The position numbers and the translations under genes were made by a program. Source: Qipengyuania sediminis (GTDB taxonomy: Bacteria; Pseudomonadota; Alphaproteobacteria; Sphingomonadales; Sphingomonadaceae). Taken from it: 64,000 bases of DNA. Below, piece after piece: positions 54,537-64,000 of the stretch. Within the stretch, counting starts at the first letter, position 1, and every line of letters starts with the position of its first letter. The DNA lies in assembly GCF_004358425.1 (NCBI RefSeq), contig NZ_CP037948.1:186001-250000 (forward strand). The letters run 5' to 3'. The notes under the pieces are model-generated. The model did no database searches, was not told the DNA's origin, and saw nothing but the letters and a program-made list of their open reading frames with translations.

Positions 54537-56195
54537 TCAATCGCCGCTCGCGGCAAAGACCCGCCGCCCGCCGACCCAGGTTTCGAGCACCTTCGTCGCG
54601 CGCAGCTCTGCCGGGGAGACCATCAGGGGGTCGCGATCAACGAGGATGAAATCCGCCCGTTCGCCCGCGACCAGCCGGCCGAAGCGCTTGTCCGCAAATC
54701 CCGCGAAGGCCGCGCCCGCGGTAAAGGCAGCAAGCGCGGCCTCCCGGCTGACCCGCTCCGCCGGCAGCCAGCCGCCGAAGGGTTCACCCTTCTCGTCGGT
54801 CCGGGTCGTCGCCGCGGCGAGCCCCGCGAAGGGGTCGGCTCGCTCCACCGGCGCGTCGGAGCCGAAAGCGAGCGGGGCACCCGCGCGCGCGATCGAGGCC
54901 CAGGCGTAGGCCCCCGCCAGCCGCGCGGGTCCCAGCCGCGCTTCCGCCATCAGCCGGTCGCTGGTCTGGTGGACCGGCTGCATCGAGGCGATGATGCCCG
55001 CGGTGCCGAACTTGGCGATATCCACAGGATCGACGATCTGCGCGTGCTCGATGCGCCAGCGCCGGTCGCCCCTGAAGCTCTCTGCGACCTCGGCAAATGC
55101 ATTGAGGATTTCCGCATCCGCTGCGTCGCCGATGGCATGGACCGCGATCTGAAAATTGCCGAGCGCGGCGCGCACCAGCGTGTTGCGCAGCTGGCTCGGC
55201 GTCATCAGCGGCAGTCCGGTATTGCCGGGATCGTCGTGATAAGGCGCTTTCAGCCAAGCCCCGCGCGAACCCAGCGCGCCATCGAGGTATAGCTTTACGC
55301 CGTTGAGCCGCAGCCGATCCTCGTAAAGCCAGGGCGTCGGGCCGCTTCCGCCGATGAGCACCATCGCATCGGGGCCCGCCGCATAGGCCATGATCCGCAA
55401 GGAGAGCCGCCCGGCATCGCCCGCGCGGCGGAAGGCCTGCCAGTCCTCGATCGTGGTGCCCATGTCGGCGGCGGCGGTGATGCCGTAGCGGTGGAGGATC
55501 GCTTGCGCCTCCATCAGCGCATTGTCGCGATCGGCGGGGCGGGGGGCGGGCACCGCCTTCTGCACCAGCTCCATCGCCGCATCGACGAAGACGCCCGCAG
55601 GGATCAGTGAGCGTCCCACGCGCTCAACCCTTCCGCCGGGCGGATTGGCCACGCCTGGCTTGACCCCCGCCGCTCTCATCGCGGCGCTGTTGGCCCAGCC
55701 GGCATGGCCGTCCACCCGCTGCAGCCATACGGGCCGATCGTCGACCACGCTGTCGAGATCGGCGGCGGTGGGGAAACGGCCGAGGCCCCATTTCTCCTGG
55801 TTCCAGCCGCGCCCGATGATCCACGGGCGCTGCGGATTGGCGCGCGCGAAGGCGGCGATGCGGCCTTGCGCATCGGCGAGCGAGGTCGATTCCGACAAAT
55901 CGAGCGTCAGCGCCCCAAGGCCCAGGTCCATGACGTGAAGATGCGCATCGATCAAACCTGGCATCAGGACCCGGCCCTTGCCGTCGAGCCGGTACTGGAC
56001 TCGCGCAGGCCGCCGGTCGCCGCGGTCGAAGACCTGCTTCACCCGGCCCTCGTCGTCGATCAGCAACGCTTCGAAGCGGTCGATGCTGCCATCCTCGGTG
56101 ATTCGGATACCCTGGACATTGTCCACGATCTGATCGGCGCGGGCGGGGGCGGCGAGAGCGGTGAGGAAGGCGGCGGCAAGCAGGAAGCGGATCAT
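54537..56195 (-). CDS. Exported amidohydrolase of the YtcJ/NfdA-like family
   Basis: Predicted metal-dependent hydrolase with a signal peptide (residues 1-20, ending PARA), so it probably acts in the periplasm. The 552 residues carry the metal motif DAHLHVMD, the LDLSESTSLADAQGRI segment, DGALGSRGAWL, the late VHAIGDAA and IEHAQIVDP, and the C-terminal GSDAPVERADPF with GERADFILVDRDP of amidohydrolase family 3. Substrates of this family include N-formyl and N-substituted amides; the substrate here is unknown. It is divergent from ilvA. Confidence 0.92.
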   Translation of the reverse strand: MIRFLLAAAFLTALAAPARADQIVDNVQGIRITEDGSIDRFEALLIDDEGRVKQVFDRGDRRPARVQYRLDGKGRVLMPGLIDAHLHVMDLGLGALTLDLSESTSLADAQGRIAAFARANPQRPWIIGRGWNQEKWGLGRFPTAADLDSVVDDRPVWLQRVDGHAGWANSAAMRAAGVKPGVANPPGGRVERVGRSLIPAGVFVDAAMELVQKAVPAPRPADRDNALMEAQAILHRYGITAAADMGTTIEDWQAFRRAGDAGRLSLRIMAYAAGPDAMVLIGGSGPTPWLYEDRLRLNGVKLYLDGALGSRGAWLKAPYHDDPGNTGLPLMTPSQLRNTLVRAALGNFQIAVHAIGDAADAEILNAFAEVAESFRGDRRWRIEHAQIVDPVDIAKFGTAGIIASMQPVHQTSDRLMAEARLGPARLAGAYAWASIARAGAPLAFGSDAPVERADPFAGLAAATTRTDEKGEPFGGWLPAERVSREAALAAFTAGAAFAGFADKRFGRLVAGERADFILVDRDPLMVSPAELRATKVLETWVGGRRVFAASGD

Positions 56196-56276
56196 GGCCG
56201 CGATCTACGGTAAGTCCGCCACGCGGCAAAGGCTTTCGATTGCGCGCTCCGGCGCTCCCTCCTAAGCGGCCCGGCC

Positions 56277-57518
56277 ATGAGCACTGCTCCGGCCCCCGCC
56301 GCCACCGAGCGGTTGACCATCGCCGACGTGCGTGCCGCCGCCGCGCGGATTGCGGGCGCGGTTGTCGAGACCCCCATGCTGCATTCGCAGACCCTGTCGC
56401 GGATCGCGGGGTGCGAGATCTGGCTCAAGTTCGAGAACCTGCAGTTCACGGCCGCTTACAAAGAGCGCGGCGCGCTCAACGCGCTGCTGCTGCTGACCGA
56501 CGAGCAACGGCGGCGCGGCGTGATTGCGGCCTCGGCGGGTAATCACAGCCAGGGCCTTTCTTACCATGGCACGCGGCTTGGCGTGCCCGTGACCATCGTC
56601 ATGCCGCGCACCACCCCGACGGTTAAGATCATGCAGACCGAGAGCGTCGGCGGGCAGATCGAGCTTTTCGGTGAAAGTTTCGACGAGGCGAGCGCTCATG
56701 CGCGTTTGCTGGAGGCCGAGCGCGGGTTGACCTTCGTTCATCCCTTCGACGATCCCGATGTCGCGGCGGGGCAGGGGACAGTCGCGCTGGAGATGCTGGC
56801 CGCGGTGCCCGATCTCGATTGCCTGGTGGTGCCGATCGGGGGCGGCGGCCTCATAAGCGGCATGGCGACCGCCGCGCGCGCGCTGAAGCCCGACATTGGG
56901 CTGATCGGCGTGCAGGCGAAGCTTTTCCCGTCGATGTATGCGGAGATCGCGGGTCGGGACCTCGCCTGCGGCGGCGACACCATCGCGGAAGGGATCGCGG
57001 TCAAGGCCCCCGGGCGCTTCACACGCGAGATCGTCGCTGCGCTGGTGGACGAAATCCTGCTGGTGGAGGAAGCCGCGCTCGAACACGCGGTTGCGCTGCT
57101 GCTGCAAATAGAAAAGACGGTGGTGGAGGGCGCGGGCGCTGCGGGCCTCGCCGCGGTATTGTCGAACCCCGAACGCTTCGCCGGGCGGCGGGTCGGGCTG
57201 GTGCTGTGCGGCGGCAACATCGATACGCGCCTGCTTGCCAATGTGCTGCTGCGCGATCTGGTCCGGAGCGGGCGCATGGCGCGGCTGCGCATTGCCTTGC
57301 AGGACCGGCCCGGCGCGCTCTTTGCCGTGATGCGCGAATTTGCCGCCTGCAATGTCAATATCATCGAGATTCATCACCAGCGCATCTTCACACGGCTGCC
57401 GGCGAAGGGGCTGTTCACCGATATCGAATGCGAAGCGCGCGACGGCGCGCAGATCGCAGCACTGGTCGAAGTGCTGCGCGCCAAGGGCTATTCGGTCGAA
57501 AGCTTCGATCTGGATTAA
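56277..57518 (+). CDS. ilvA: Threonine ammonia-lyase with one C-terminal ACT domain
   Basis: PLP enzyme that deaminates threonine to 2-oxobutanoate for isoleucine synthesis. The 413 residues carry the PLP lysine in [21 protein letters not shown], the phosphate-binding loop IGGGGLISG, and a single ACT domain at about 330-413 ([29 protein letters not shown] split by loops) for allosteric control. This single-ACT form is shorter than the two-ACT E. coli IlvA and could also be a catabolic type. Confidence 0.92.
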   Translation: MSTAPAPAATERLTIADVRAAAARIAGAVVETPMLHSQTLSRIAGCEIWLKFENLQFTAAYKERGALNALLLLTDEQRRRGVIAASAGNHSQGLSYHGTRLGVPVTIVMPRTTPTVKIMQTESVGGQIELFGESFDEASAHARLLEAERGLTFVHPFDDPDVAAGQGTVALEMLAAVPDLDCLVVPIGGGGLISGMATAARALKPDIGLIGVQAKLFPSMYAEIAGRDLACGGDTIAEGIAVKAPGRFTREIVAALVDEILLVEEAALEHAVALLLQIEKTVVEGAGAAGLAAVLSNPERFAGRRVGLVLCGGNIDTRLLANVLLRDLVRSGRMARLRIALQDRPGALFAVMREFAACNVNIIEIHHQRIFTRLPAKGLFTDIECEARDGAQIAALVEVLRAKGYSVESFDLD

Positions 57519-57673
57519 CCACTCGTCCCGCGCCGCTTATGCGACGAATTGACGGCACGCGCACAAATTTCGTGGTTAAGCCCCTTTTACCTGCCTTTCG
57601 AAACATGCATAAAATCGCGTTAACGGGCCTGCTCGATGGTGAGTCAGGCCCCGCAAAGGACTTCGCCTTTCGC

Positions 57674-58516
57674 GTGACGGCTCCGGTACGCTTTCCCCGC
57701 TTCTTCGTCACCGCGCCGGGGCCCTGCCCCTATCTGCCGGGCAAGAACGAGCGCAAGGTCTTCACGGAGCTGCGCGGCGACAATGCCGACGAACTGAACG
57801 AGGCGCTGGGGCGCATCGGGTTCCGCCGCAGCCAGACGGTGGCCTATCGGCCGAGTTGCATGGATTGCCAGGCCTGCGTCTCGGTTCGCGTGGCGGCCGG
57901 GGAGTTCGATCCTTCCGCCACGCAGAAGCGGCTGATGAAGCGGCACCGCGACCTTGTGGCGACCGAGTGCCGGCCCTGGGCGACGGGCGAACAATACGAG
58001 CTGCTCCAGCGGTATCTTGCCGCCCGCCATCCCGGCGGCGGGATGACGCAGATGGAAGAAACCGATTTTGCGGATATGGTGGAACACTCTCCGGTATCGA
58101 GCTATGTGATCGAATATCGGGAAACCGGGATGGGGTCGCAGCCGGGCCGTCTGGTCGGTGCCTGCCTGACGGATTACCAGGGCGATGGGCTGTCGATGAT
58201 CTACAGCTTCTACGACCCTGAGGCAGAGGCGCGTTCGGGACTTGGCACCTATATCATCCTCGATCACATCCGCCGCGCGGCGAGCCGGGGGCTCCCCTAC
58301 GTCTATCTCGGATACTGGGTCGCGGGCAGCGAGCGGATGCAGTACAAGGTCCGTTTCCGGCCCCTGGAACGCCTCACGGGGCGGGGGTGGGAGCGAATCG
58401 GCGATGCCGAGCATGCACGTCTCATCGCTGCTGCTGCCGCACCCCGCACCCGCCCGCTTCGCACCGGGCTCCCCGCCAAGGACGGGGTGCCCGCGGGTTA
58501 CCGGCGGGCGGTCTGA
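57674..58516 (+). CDS. bpt: Aspartate/glutamate leucyltransferase (Bpt)
   Basis: Attaches leucine from Leu-tRNA to N-terminal Asp or Glu, marking proteins for ClpAP through the N-end rule. The family start [23 protein letters not shown] argues for GTG at 57674 (280 residues). In-frame ATGs at 57605 and 57539 would add 23 or 45 residues not expected in the family. Cys-rich [37 protein letters not shown] and [14 protein letters not shown] are typical. The last 30 residues are a Pro/Arg-rich tail. It is followed 13 bp later by tamA. Confidence 0.9.
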   Translation: MTAPVRFPRFFVTAPGPCPYLPGKNERKVFTELRGDNADELNEALGRIGFRRSQTVAYRPSCMDCQACVSVRVAAGEFDPSATQKRLMKRHRDLVATECRPWATGEQYELLQRYLAARHPGGGMTQMEETDFADMVEHSPVSSYVIEYRETGMGSQPGRLVGACLTDYQGDGLSMIYSFYDPEAEARSGLGTYIILDHIRRAASRGLPYVYLGYWVAGSERMQYKVRFRPLERLTGRGWERIGDAEHARLIAAAAAPRTRPLRTGLPAKDGVPAGYRRAV

Positions 58517-58529
58517 CCGCATCCTTGGC

Positions 58530-60695
58530 ATGGGCTTGCGCACGCTCCTAGGCAGCGCGCTGGCGCTCGCCTGGCAACCCCTGGCCGCGCAAGACCAATC
58601 GACCACGCCAGCGCTCGAGGACCTGATCCCCGACAGCGCGGTCGAAAATCCCGAGGCCTGGGCGCAGCAATCGGAAGCCGCGGCGGCGGTGCCCGAAGCC
58701 GCGATCGATCCCGACACGCCGACCGACGAGCTTCCGGGCGTTACGCTCGCCTGGCCAGACACCATCGATTTGCCCCCGCTGCCCGAGCTCGCGCCCGAGC
58801 CCGAGGTGCAATATGCCGATCTCGATCTCGACGGGCCGCAACTCGCCTTCGCGGATGCGCAGATCGAACGCATCAGCGACGATCTGGTGCTTGGCTTCCC
58901 GCAGGTCGAGCCCGCGTTTGGCGAGAGTCCGGACTTCAGCGCGCGCTTCTCCGCGCTTTCGACCGTCAAGCAGCTGGACAGCGATTCGGACAATCTCGCG
59001 CAGCTCGGCGCGCGTGCGCGTGAAGATCAGCAACTGCTCGAGAACCTGCTGCGCGTCTACGGCTATTACGACGGGCAGGTGATCCGCTCGATCGCCAATT
59101 CGGAGCCGGGCGAGGCAAGGCGGGATACCGATTCGCAGGTGCGCTTCGACGTGGTGCCCGGCATCCGCTACAGCTACGGCACGGTCGATTTGGGCAAGCT
59201 TGGCACCGCGCCCGACGCGGCGGCTCTGCGCGCTGCGTTCGAGATACAGCCGGGCGATTTTCTCCAGTCCGATACGATCGTGCAGGAACGCGCCGATCTC
59301 GATGTCGCGCTGGGCGAGACCGGGTACCCCTTCGCCAGCATCGCCGATCCCGAGCTGCTGATCGATCACGAGCGCCGCCAGGGCGATCTCACCATGCTGG
59401 TCGATCCCCGGGGCAAATACAATTTCAGCCTGGTCACCAGCAATGACGAGACCTTCCTGTCCTCCCGACATCTGTCGCGGATTGCCAGGTTCGCGCCGGG
59501 CGATGTCTATCAGCGCAGCCTGGAGTTCGACCTCCGCCGCGCCATCCTCGCGACCGGCTTGGTCTCTTCGGTGACGCTCACCCCGCGAGAAGTCACGCCC
59601 CCGCAGGGCGACCAGCCGGGAACGGTCGCGATGGACGTCCAATTGCAGCGCGCCAAGACGCGGACGCTGGCAGGCGCGATCGGCTACGGCACCGAAGAAG
59701 GCTTCCGTGTGGAAGCGAGCTGGGAACACCGCAATCTGTTTCCGCCCGAAGGCATGCTGCGTGTTCGCGGCATCGCGGGGACGCAGGAACAGCTCGGCGG
59801 CGTGACCCTGCGCTTCAACAACTTTCGCGCCCGCGACCAGGTGCTGACCTTCGACGCCTATGCGAGCGCGCAGGACAATGCCGCCTTCGATGCCAATACC
59901 GTGGCGCTGTCGGCGCGGTTCGAGCGGCTCTCCAACTTCCTGTTCCAGAAGCCGTTCAGCTGGGCGCTTGGGGCGGAGGTGCTTTATACCGACGAGCGCA
60001 ACCGCGAGATCGAGATCGAGGTGCCCGATGGCGATGACGAGGACGACGACCCCGACACCGTCCGCGTGCCGCGGCCGCGCCAGGAATATTTCATCGCGGG
60101 GGTGCAGGGCCGCGCCACGATCGACACCAGCGATTCGCTGCTCGATCCCACCCGCGGGTTCAGGCTGACGGGCTTCGTGGCGCCCGAAGCCTCGCGCACG
60201 CAAGGCCAGCAGTACTTCTACGTCCGCACTCAGCTCGACGCCTCCTATTACCAACAGTTCGGCGACCAAATCGTCGGCGCGGCGCGGGTGCGGCTGGCGA
60301 GCATTCCGGGCGCGCCCCTGGAAGCGATCGCCCCCTCGCGGCGGCTCTATGCCGGTGGCGGCGGCTCGGTACGCGGCTACGGCTTCCAGGCGATCGGCCC
60401 GCGCGACGATATCGGCCAGCCGATCGGAGGGCGCAGCCTGTCCGAGATTTCAATCGAAGCGCGGATCAAGACCGGCTTCTTCGGCGGCGCGCTTTCGGTT
60501 GTGCCCTTCTTCGATGCGGGTGCGGTTGGGGTCGATCCGCTGCCCGGGCTCGATGCGCTGAAGTTCGGCGCGGGCATCGGCGTGCGTTATGCCACCAGCT
60601 TCGGGCCCCTGCGGCTCGATGTCGGCGTGCCGCTGAACCCCGAGCCTGACGACAATTTCGTCGCGGTCTACATTTCGCTGGGCCAGGCCTTCTGA
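58530..60695 (+). CDS. tamA: Autotransporter/translocation assembly protein TamA (Omp85 family)
   Basis: Outer-membrane Omp85 barrel that works with TamB in lipid and protein transfer to the outer membrane. The 721 residues have a signal peptide (1-20, ending LAAQ), an acidic Pro-rich lead (about 25-110), POTRA domains (about 130-400: LLRVYGYYDGQV, ERADLDVALGETGYPFA, RAILATGLVSSVTL), and a surface-antigen barrel. LYAGGGGSVRGYGFQAIGP carries the lid-loop VRGY motif. A very acidic loop (DGDDEDDDPD) sits in the barrel at about 499-508. The stop overlaps tamB (TGATG). Confidence 0.93.
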   Translation: MGLRTLLGSALALAWQPLAAQDQSTTPALEDLIPDSAVENPEAWAQQSEAAAAVPEAAIDPDTPTDELPGVTLAWPDTIDLPPLPELAPEPEVQYADLDLDGPQLAFADAQIERISDDLVLGFPQVEPAFGESPDFSARFSALSTVKQLDSDSDNLAQLGARAREDQQLLENLLRVYGYYDGQVIRSIANSEPGEARRDTDSQVRFDVVPGIRYSYGTVDLGKLGTAPDAAALRAAFEIQPGDFLQSDTIVQERADLDVALGETGYPFASIADPELLIDHERRQGDLTMLVDPRGKYNFSLVTSNDETFLSSRHLSRIARFAPGDVYQRSLEFDLRRAILATGLVSSVTLTPREVTPPQGDQPGTVAMDVQLQRAKTRTLAGAIGYGTEEGFRVEASWEHRNLFPPEGMLRVRGIAGTQEQLGGVTLRFNNFRARDQVLTFDAYASAQDNAAFDANTVALSARFERLSNFLFQKPFSWALGAEVLYTDERNREIEIEVPDGDDEDDDPDTVRVPRPRQEYFIAGVQGRATIDTSDSLLDPTRGFRLTGFVAPEASRTQGQQYFYVRTQLDASYYQQFGDQIVGAARVRLASIPGAPLEAIAPSRRLYAGGGGSVRGYGFQAIGPRDDIGQPIGGRSLSEISIEARIKTGFFGGALSVVPFFDAGAVGVDPLPGLDALKFGAGIGVRYATSFGPLRLDVGVPLNPEPDDNFVAVYISLGQAF

Positions 60696-63600
60696 TGGCG
60701 GGAGAGGCGGCCGCCCCCCAGACGCCGCTGCGGCGCAGTCGCGCGCGCCGGGCGGCGCTGTGGGTGCTGGGCGTTCTCGCGGCGCTGGTGCTGCTGGTGG
60801 TCGCAGCGGTGGCGCTGCTCAACACCCCCATCGGCCAGCGCGCGCTGACCGACCGGATCGCGGCGCAGACGCTGCCCAATGGCCTCAACATCCGCATCGG
60901 CCGGATCGAAGGCAATCTCTACGGCAAGGCGGTGCTGCGCGATGTGCGGCTTTACGACTTGAAAGGCGTCTTCGCGACCATTCCGCGCGCCGAAATCGAC
61001 TGGCGGCCGACCGCCTGGCTGCGCAACACGCTCGACATCCGCAGCTTCGCCGCGCGGCGCGCGACCCTGCTGCGAACCCCCACCTTCAAACCCGGCAATC
61101 CCGACGATCCGGTGCTGCCCGGTTTCGACATCTCGATCGACCGGCTGGTGATCGACAATCTGACGCTCGCGCCCGGCATCGCGGGCGCCCGCGCGCAGCG
61201 GGTCGATCTGAATGGCGAGGTCCAGGTCACCGACAAGCGGCTCGAAGTGCGCTCGCGCGGCCGCTTCGGGCGCACCGACAGCTATGCCTTTGTGATCGAC
61301 GCCGAGCCCGACGGCAATGATTTCGATATGGCATTGGATTACCGCGCCGCCGCCGATGGCCCGGTGGCCGAGATGCTGGGCGCGAAGGAGGCCTATCGCG
61401 CCCGGGTCGGCGGCGATGGCACCTGGCGGGACTGGAAGGGCTTCGCGGTGGTGCAGCGGGGCGGCGAGCGCTTCGGCAGCTTCCGCGTGCTGAACCGCGC
61501 CGGGCAGTTCCGGGTGACCGGGCAGGCCCGGCCCGGCGATATGCTGACAGGCACGCTGGCAGGCCTCGCTGGAGAGACGGTATCGCTCGACGCGACCGCG
61601 CGGATTGCGGAGCGCAAGGTTGACGGGCGCTATGCGCTGGCGACCCAGGCGCTGTTCCTGCGCGCGGCGGGTCTAATGGACCTCGCCAACAACCGCGCCG
61701 AGGCGCTGAAGCTCGACGCCCGGATGCGCCGCCCGCTCGATCTCGGCGGCACGCGGCTGGAGAACGCAGCGCTGCTCGCCACCGCCGATGGCGAGTTCAC
61801 CGATCTCGCGATCGACCATACGCTCACTGTCGGGCGGCTGGTGGCGGGGACCACGGTGCTCGACAATCTCGTGCAGCGCGGGACCGCCACGCGCCATGGG
61901 ACCGTATGGACCCTGCCGCTCGATGCGCGGGTGGCGCGGGTGCGGACCGGGACCGCGCTGGTCGATCCGCGGCTGGTGGACGGGACGCTGAACGGCACGA
62001 TCCGCCTCGCCGGCAATCGCTTGAGCTCCGACCGGCTGCGGCTCGCCTTCCCCAACACCGCGGCCGATGGCGTGCTGACTGGTGACCTCGCGCGGGGCAC
62101 CTACCGGCTCGACGGCATGGTCAATGCGAGCGGGCTGGCGCTGGAGAGCGTCGGGCGCGTGAGCGGCAGTGCCAAGATCGTGCTCGACATCGGCGGGCGC
62201 GTTCCCTGGGCGCTCAGCGCCGGGCTCTCCGCGCGCATCGCGCCGGTCACCAACAGCACGCTTGCCAATCTGGGAGGCAACCGCATCGCGGTTCGCGGCG
62301 GGCTCAACCTGGGCGCCAATCGCCCGATCGCCTTCAACCGGCTGGTGATCGACGGCCCGCGATTAGATGCCGTGCTGAACGGACGGGTGCAGGGCGGGCG
62401 CACCACGCTCGCCGGGCGCGGGCGGCAGGCCGATTTCGGCCCCTTCACCGTCGAGGCGACCATCGCCGGCGACGGCCCGCGCGCCACGCTGGTCTTTGCC
62501 AACCCCTATCCCGCCGCAGGCCTCAGGAACGTGCGGGTCGCGATCCGCCCCGCCGGCAACGGCTTCGCCATCCAGACCAGCGGGCAAAGCCTGCTGGGCC
62601 CGTTCAATGGCGATCTCGGCCTCGTCATCCCGCGGGGCGGGGCGACACGCATCGATATCGAGCGGCTGCGCGTCACCGATACCAATGTCACCGGGGCTCT
62701 GACGCTGGGGCGTGGGGCGGTCGGGGGCAATGTGGCGCTCAGCGGCGGCGGGCTCGACGGGACCGTGCTGCTCTCCCCGCGCGGCGGCGGGCAGGGGGTC
62801 GATGTCGATCTGCGCGCCCGCAATGCCAGCTTCGGCGGCACAACCCCGCTCACCATCGCGCGCGCCGACATCAAGGGACAGGGCGTTTTCGCACAGGGCA
62901 ACAGCACCTTTACCGGGACCGCGCGCGGTGCCGGGCTTGGCTATGGCAGCCTGTTCATCGGGCGCTTCGCGGCGCAGGGCAGAGTGGTCAACGGCGTCGG
63001 CCAGCTCGATGCCTCGATCGCCGGGCGCCGCGCGCAGAGCTTCGCGCTCGACCTCAATGCCCAGTTCGCCAGCAGCCGCATCGCGGTCGCGGCGCGCGGC
63101 GAGCTTGCCGGGCGGCGCATCCAGATGCCGCGCCGCGCGGTGCTGACCGCAATCCGCGGCGGCGGCTGGCAACTCGCGCCCACGCAGGTCAATTTCGGCG
63201 GTGGCGGCATGATCGCGCAAGGCCGCTTTGGCGGCGGCGAGACCGAGCTCGGTCTCCAACTCAACAACATGCCGCTCTCGCTGCTCGATATCGTCGTCGC
63301 CGATCTCGGCGTCGGCGGCACCGTCTCGGGCCTTGTCGACTACCGCGTCGGCCGGGGCGGATTGCCCCAGGCGACCGCGCGAGTGCTGATCGATGATCTC
63401 ACCCGTTCCGGCCTCGTCCTCACCAGCAAGCCCGTAGATCTCGCGCTCGTCGCCAATCTCACCGCCTCCGACCTCACGACGCGCGCAGTGTTCCGCAACG
63501 AGGATATCCGCACCGGGCGTTTGCAGGCGCGCATCGCCGGGCTCCCCGCCGGGCGCGACCTGGTGGAGCGGCTGCGCGCCGGACGCCTGTTCGCGCAGCT

Positions 63601-64000
63601 CCGCTACCAGGGCGCGGCGGAGAGCCTGTGGCGGCTCGCCGCGATCGAGGCCTTCGACATGACCGGCCCCGTCAGCATCGCCGCCGACGCGACCGGCAGC
63701 CTGGCCCGCCCGCTGGTCCGCGGCGCGGTTTCGAGCGATGCCTTGCGCATCAGGAGCGCGCTCTCCGGCACGGACCTGCGCAATGTCCGAATGCGCGGCA
63801 GCTTCTCCGGCTCGCGCCTCGCCATCCGCAGCTTCGCAGGGAAAGCCGACAATGGCGGCGATGTCTCGGGTAGCGGGATCGTCGATCTCGCGGGCCTCGG
63901 CGAGCGGGTGCAGGGCCAGTTCCTTCAGGCCCGAGGCCCAAGGATCGACCTGCGCGCCGCGGCCCGGGGCGCGCGGTTGCTCAACGCCAATGGCCTTTCC
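60695..64000 (+). CDS. tamB: Translocation/assembly module protein TamB (AsmA-like), truncated by window end
   Basis: Long periplasm-spanning partner of TamA, thought to move phospholipids to the outer membrane along a beta-groove. The ATG overlaps the tamA stop (TGATG). A basic N-terminus leads to one membrane helix (about residues 24-44, LWVLGVLAALVLLVVAAVAL) and then NTPIGQRALTDRIAAQTLPNGL, a typical TamB opening. Repetitive beta-rich sequence follows for the remaining 1000 or so visible residues (repeats of the kind RLDGMVNASGLAL, TLAGRGRQADFG). The frame stays open to base 64000, so the C-terminal DUF490 domain is outside. Confidence 0.92.
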   Translation, partial: MAGEAAAPQTPLRRSRARRAALWVLGVLAALVLLVVAAVALLNTPIGQRALTDRIAAQTLPNGLNIRIGRIEGNLYGKAVLRDVRLYDLKGVFATIPRAEIDWRPTAWLRNTLDIRSFAARRATLLRTPTFKPGNPDDPVLPGFDISIDRLVIDNLTLAPGIAGARAQRVDLNGEVQVTDKRLEVRSRGRFGRTDSYAFVIDAEPDGNDFDMALDYRAAADGPVAEMLGAKEAYRARVGGDGTWRDWKGFAVVQRGGERFGSFRVLNRAGQFRVTGQARPGDMLTGTLAGLAGETVSLDATARIAERKVDGRYALATQALFLRAAGLMDLANNRAEALKLDARMRRPLDLGGTRLENAALLATADGEFTDLAIDHTLTVGRLVAGTTVLDNLVQRGTATRHGTVWTLPLDARVARVRTGTALVDPRLVDGTLNGTIRLAGNRLSSDRLRLAFPNTAADGVLTGDLARGTYRLDGMVNASGLALESVGRVSGSAKIVLDIGGRVPWALSAGLSARIAPVTNSTLANLGGNRIAVRGGLNLGANRPIAFNRLVIDGPRLDAVLNGRVQGGRTTLAGRGRQADFGPFTVEATIAGDGPRATLVFANPYPAAGLRNVRVAIRPAGNGFAIQTSGQSLLGPFNGDLGLVIPRGGATRIDIERLRVTDTNVTGALTLGRGAVGGNVALSGGGLDGTVLLSPRGGGQGVDVDLRARNASFGGTTPLTIARADIKGQGVFAQGNSTFTGTARGAGLGYGSLFIGRFAAQGRVVNGVGQLDASIAGRRAQSFALDLNAQFASSRIAVAARGELAGRRIQMPRRAVLTAIRGGGWQLAPTQVNFGGGGMIAQGRFGGGETELGLQLNNMPLSLLDIVVADLGVGGTVSGLVDYRVGRGGLPQATARVLIDDLTRSGLVLTSKPVDLALVANLTASDLTTRAVFRNEDIRTGRLQARIAGLPAGRDLVERLRAGRLFAQLRYQGAAESLWRLAAIEAFDMTGPVSIAADATGSLARPLVRGAVSSDALRIRSALSGTDLRNVRMRGSFSGSRLAIRSFAGKADNGGDVSGSGIVDLAGLGERVQGQFLQARGPRIDLRAAARGARLLNANGLS

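Overview
The window is GC-rich chromosomal DNA with tightly packed genes. The gene content points to an alphaproteobacterium of the order Sphingomonadales, probably the Erythrobacter/Porphyrobacter group. The support is several long TonB-dependent receptors of the sphingomonad type, the gene order argS-SPOR-nagZ-scpA-scpB-tatABC, ispH-thrB-rnhA, GatCAB amidotransferase, a Bpt-type leucyltransferase and a Tad/Cpa pilus operon. This placement is inferred from gene content and recalled synteny, not from a search. No rRNA, tRNA, CRISPR array, insertion sequence or prophage was seen.

Layout. 1-9 kb is housekeeping: a truncated pseudouridine synthase and crcB (minus), then rpsU, an FKBP isomerase, a multi-pass membrane protein, gatC-gatA-gatB and trmL (plus), with a convergent chromate transporter. 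9-15 kb is a minus-strand block for hydrolysis outside the cytoplasm: a small unknown protein, an M16 peptidase, a penicillin-acylase-family enzyme and an AT-rich small membrane protein. clpB follows.

17.8-30.7 kb is the most unusual part. Two large TonB-dependent receptors on the minus strand flank a plus-strand operon of four genes joined by 4-bp stop/start overlaps. These encode an HxD-type 2OG-Fe(II) oxygenase, a TPR protein with a C-terminal oxygenase domain, a SAM methyltransferase, and a Sel1-like-repeat prolyl-4-hydroxylase-type oxygenase. Beyond the second receptor lies a fourth oxygenase, a TPR protein fused to an aspartyl/asparaginyl beta-hydroxylase domain. Four non-heme iron oxygenases from distinct subfamilies plus a methyltransferase, packed around two receptors, suggest a system that modifies an imported peptide or ligand, or a protein target. 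The substrate cannot be read from the sequence.

30.8-34.5 kb holds acyl-CoA genes (thiolase, SDR dehydrogenase, enoyl-CoA hydratase) with a MarR regulator and REP-like palindromes. 34.5-42 kb is a tad/cpa pilus operon (cpaA-B-C-D-E, tadB, tadC) that lacks cpaF/tadA at its usual place and lacks a pilin gene. 42-46.5 kb holds a hydrolase, an FAD oxidoreductase, rnhA, thrB and ispH. 46.6-53.8 kb is the argS to tatC cluster with a lipoprotein ahead of it. 53.9-54.4 kb carries two related small membrane proteins. The window ends with an exported amidohydrolase, threonine ammonia-lyase, bpt and the tamA-tamB pair, tamB running off the edge.
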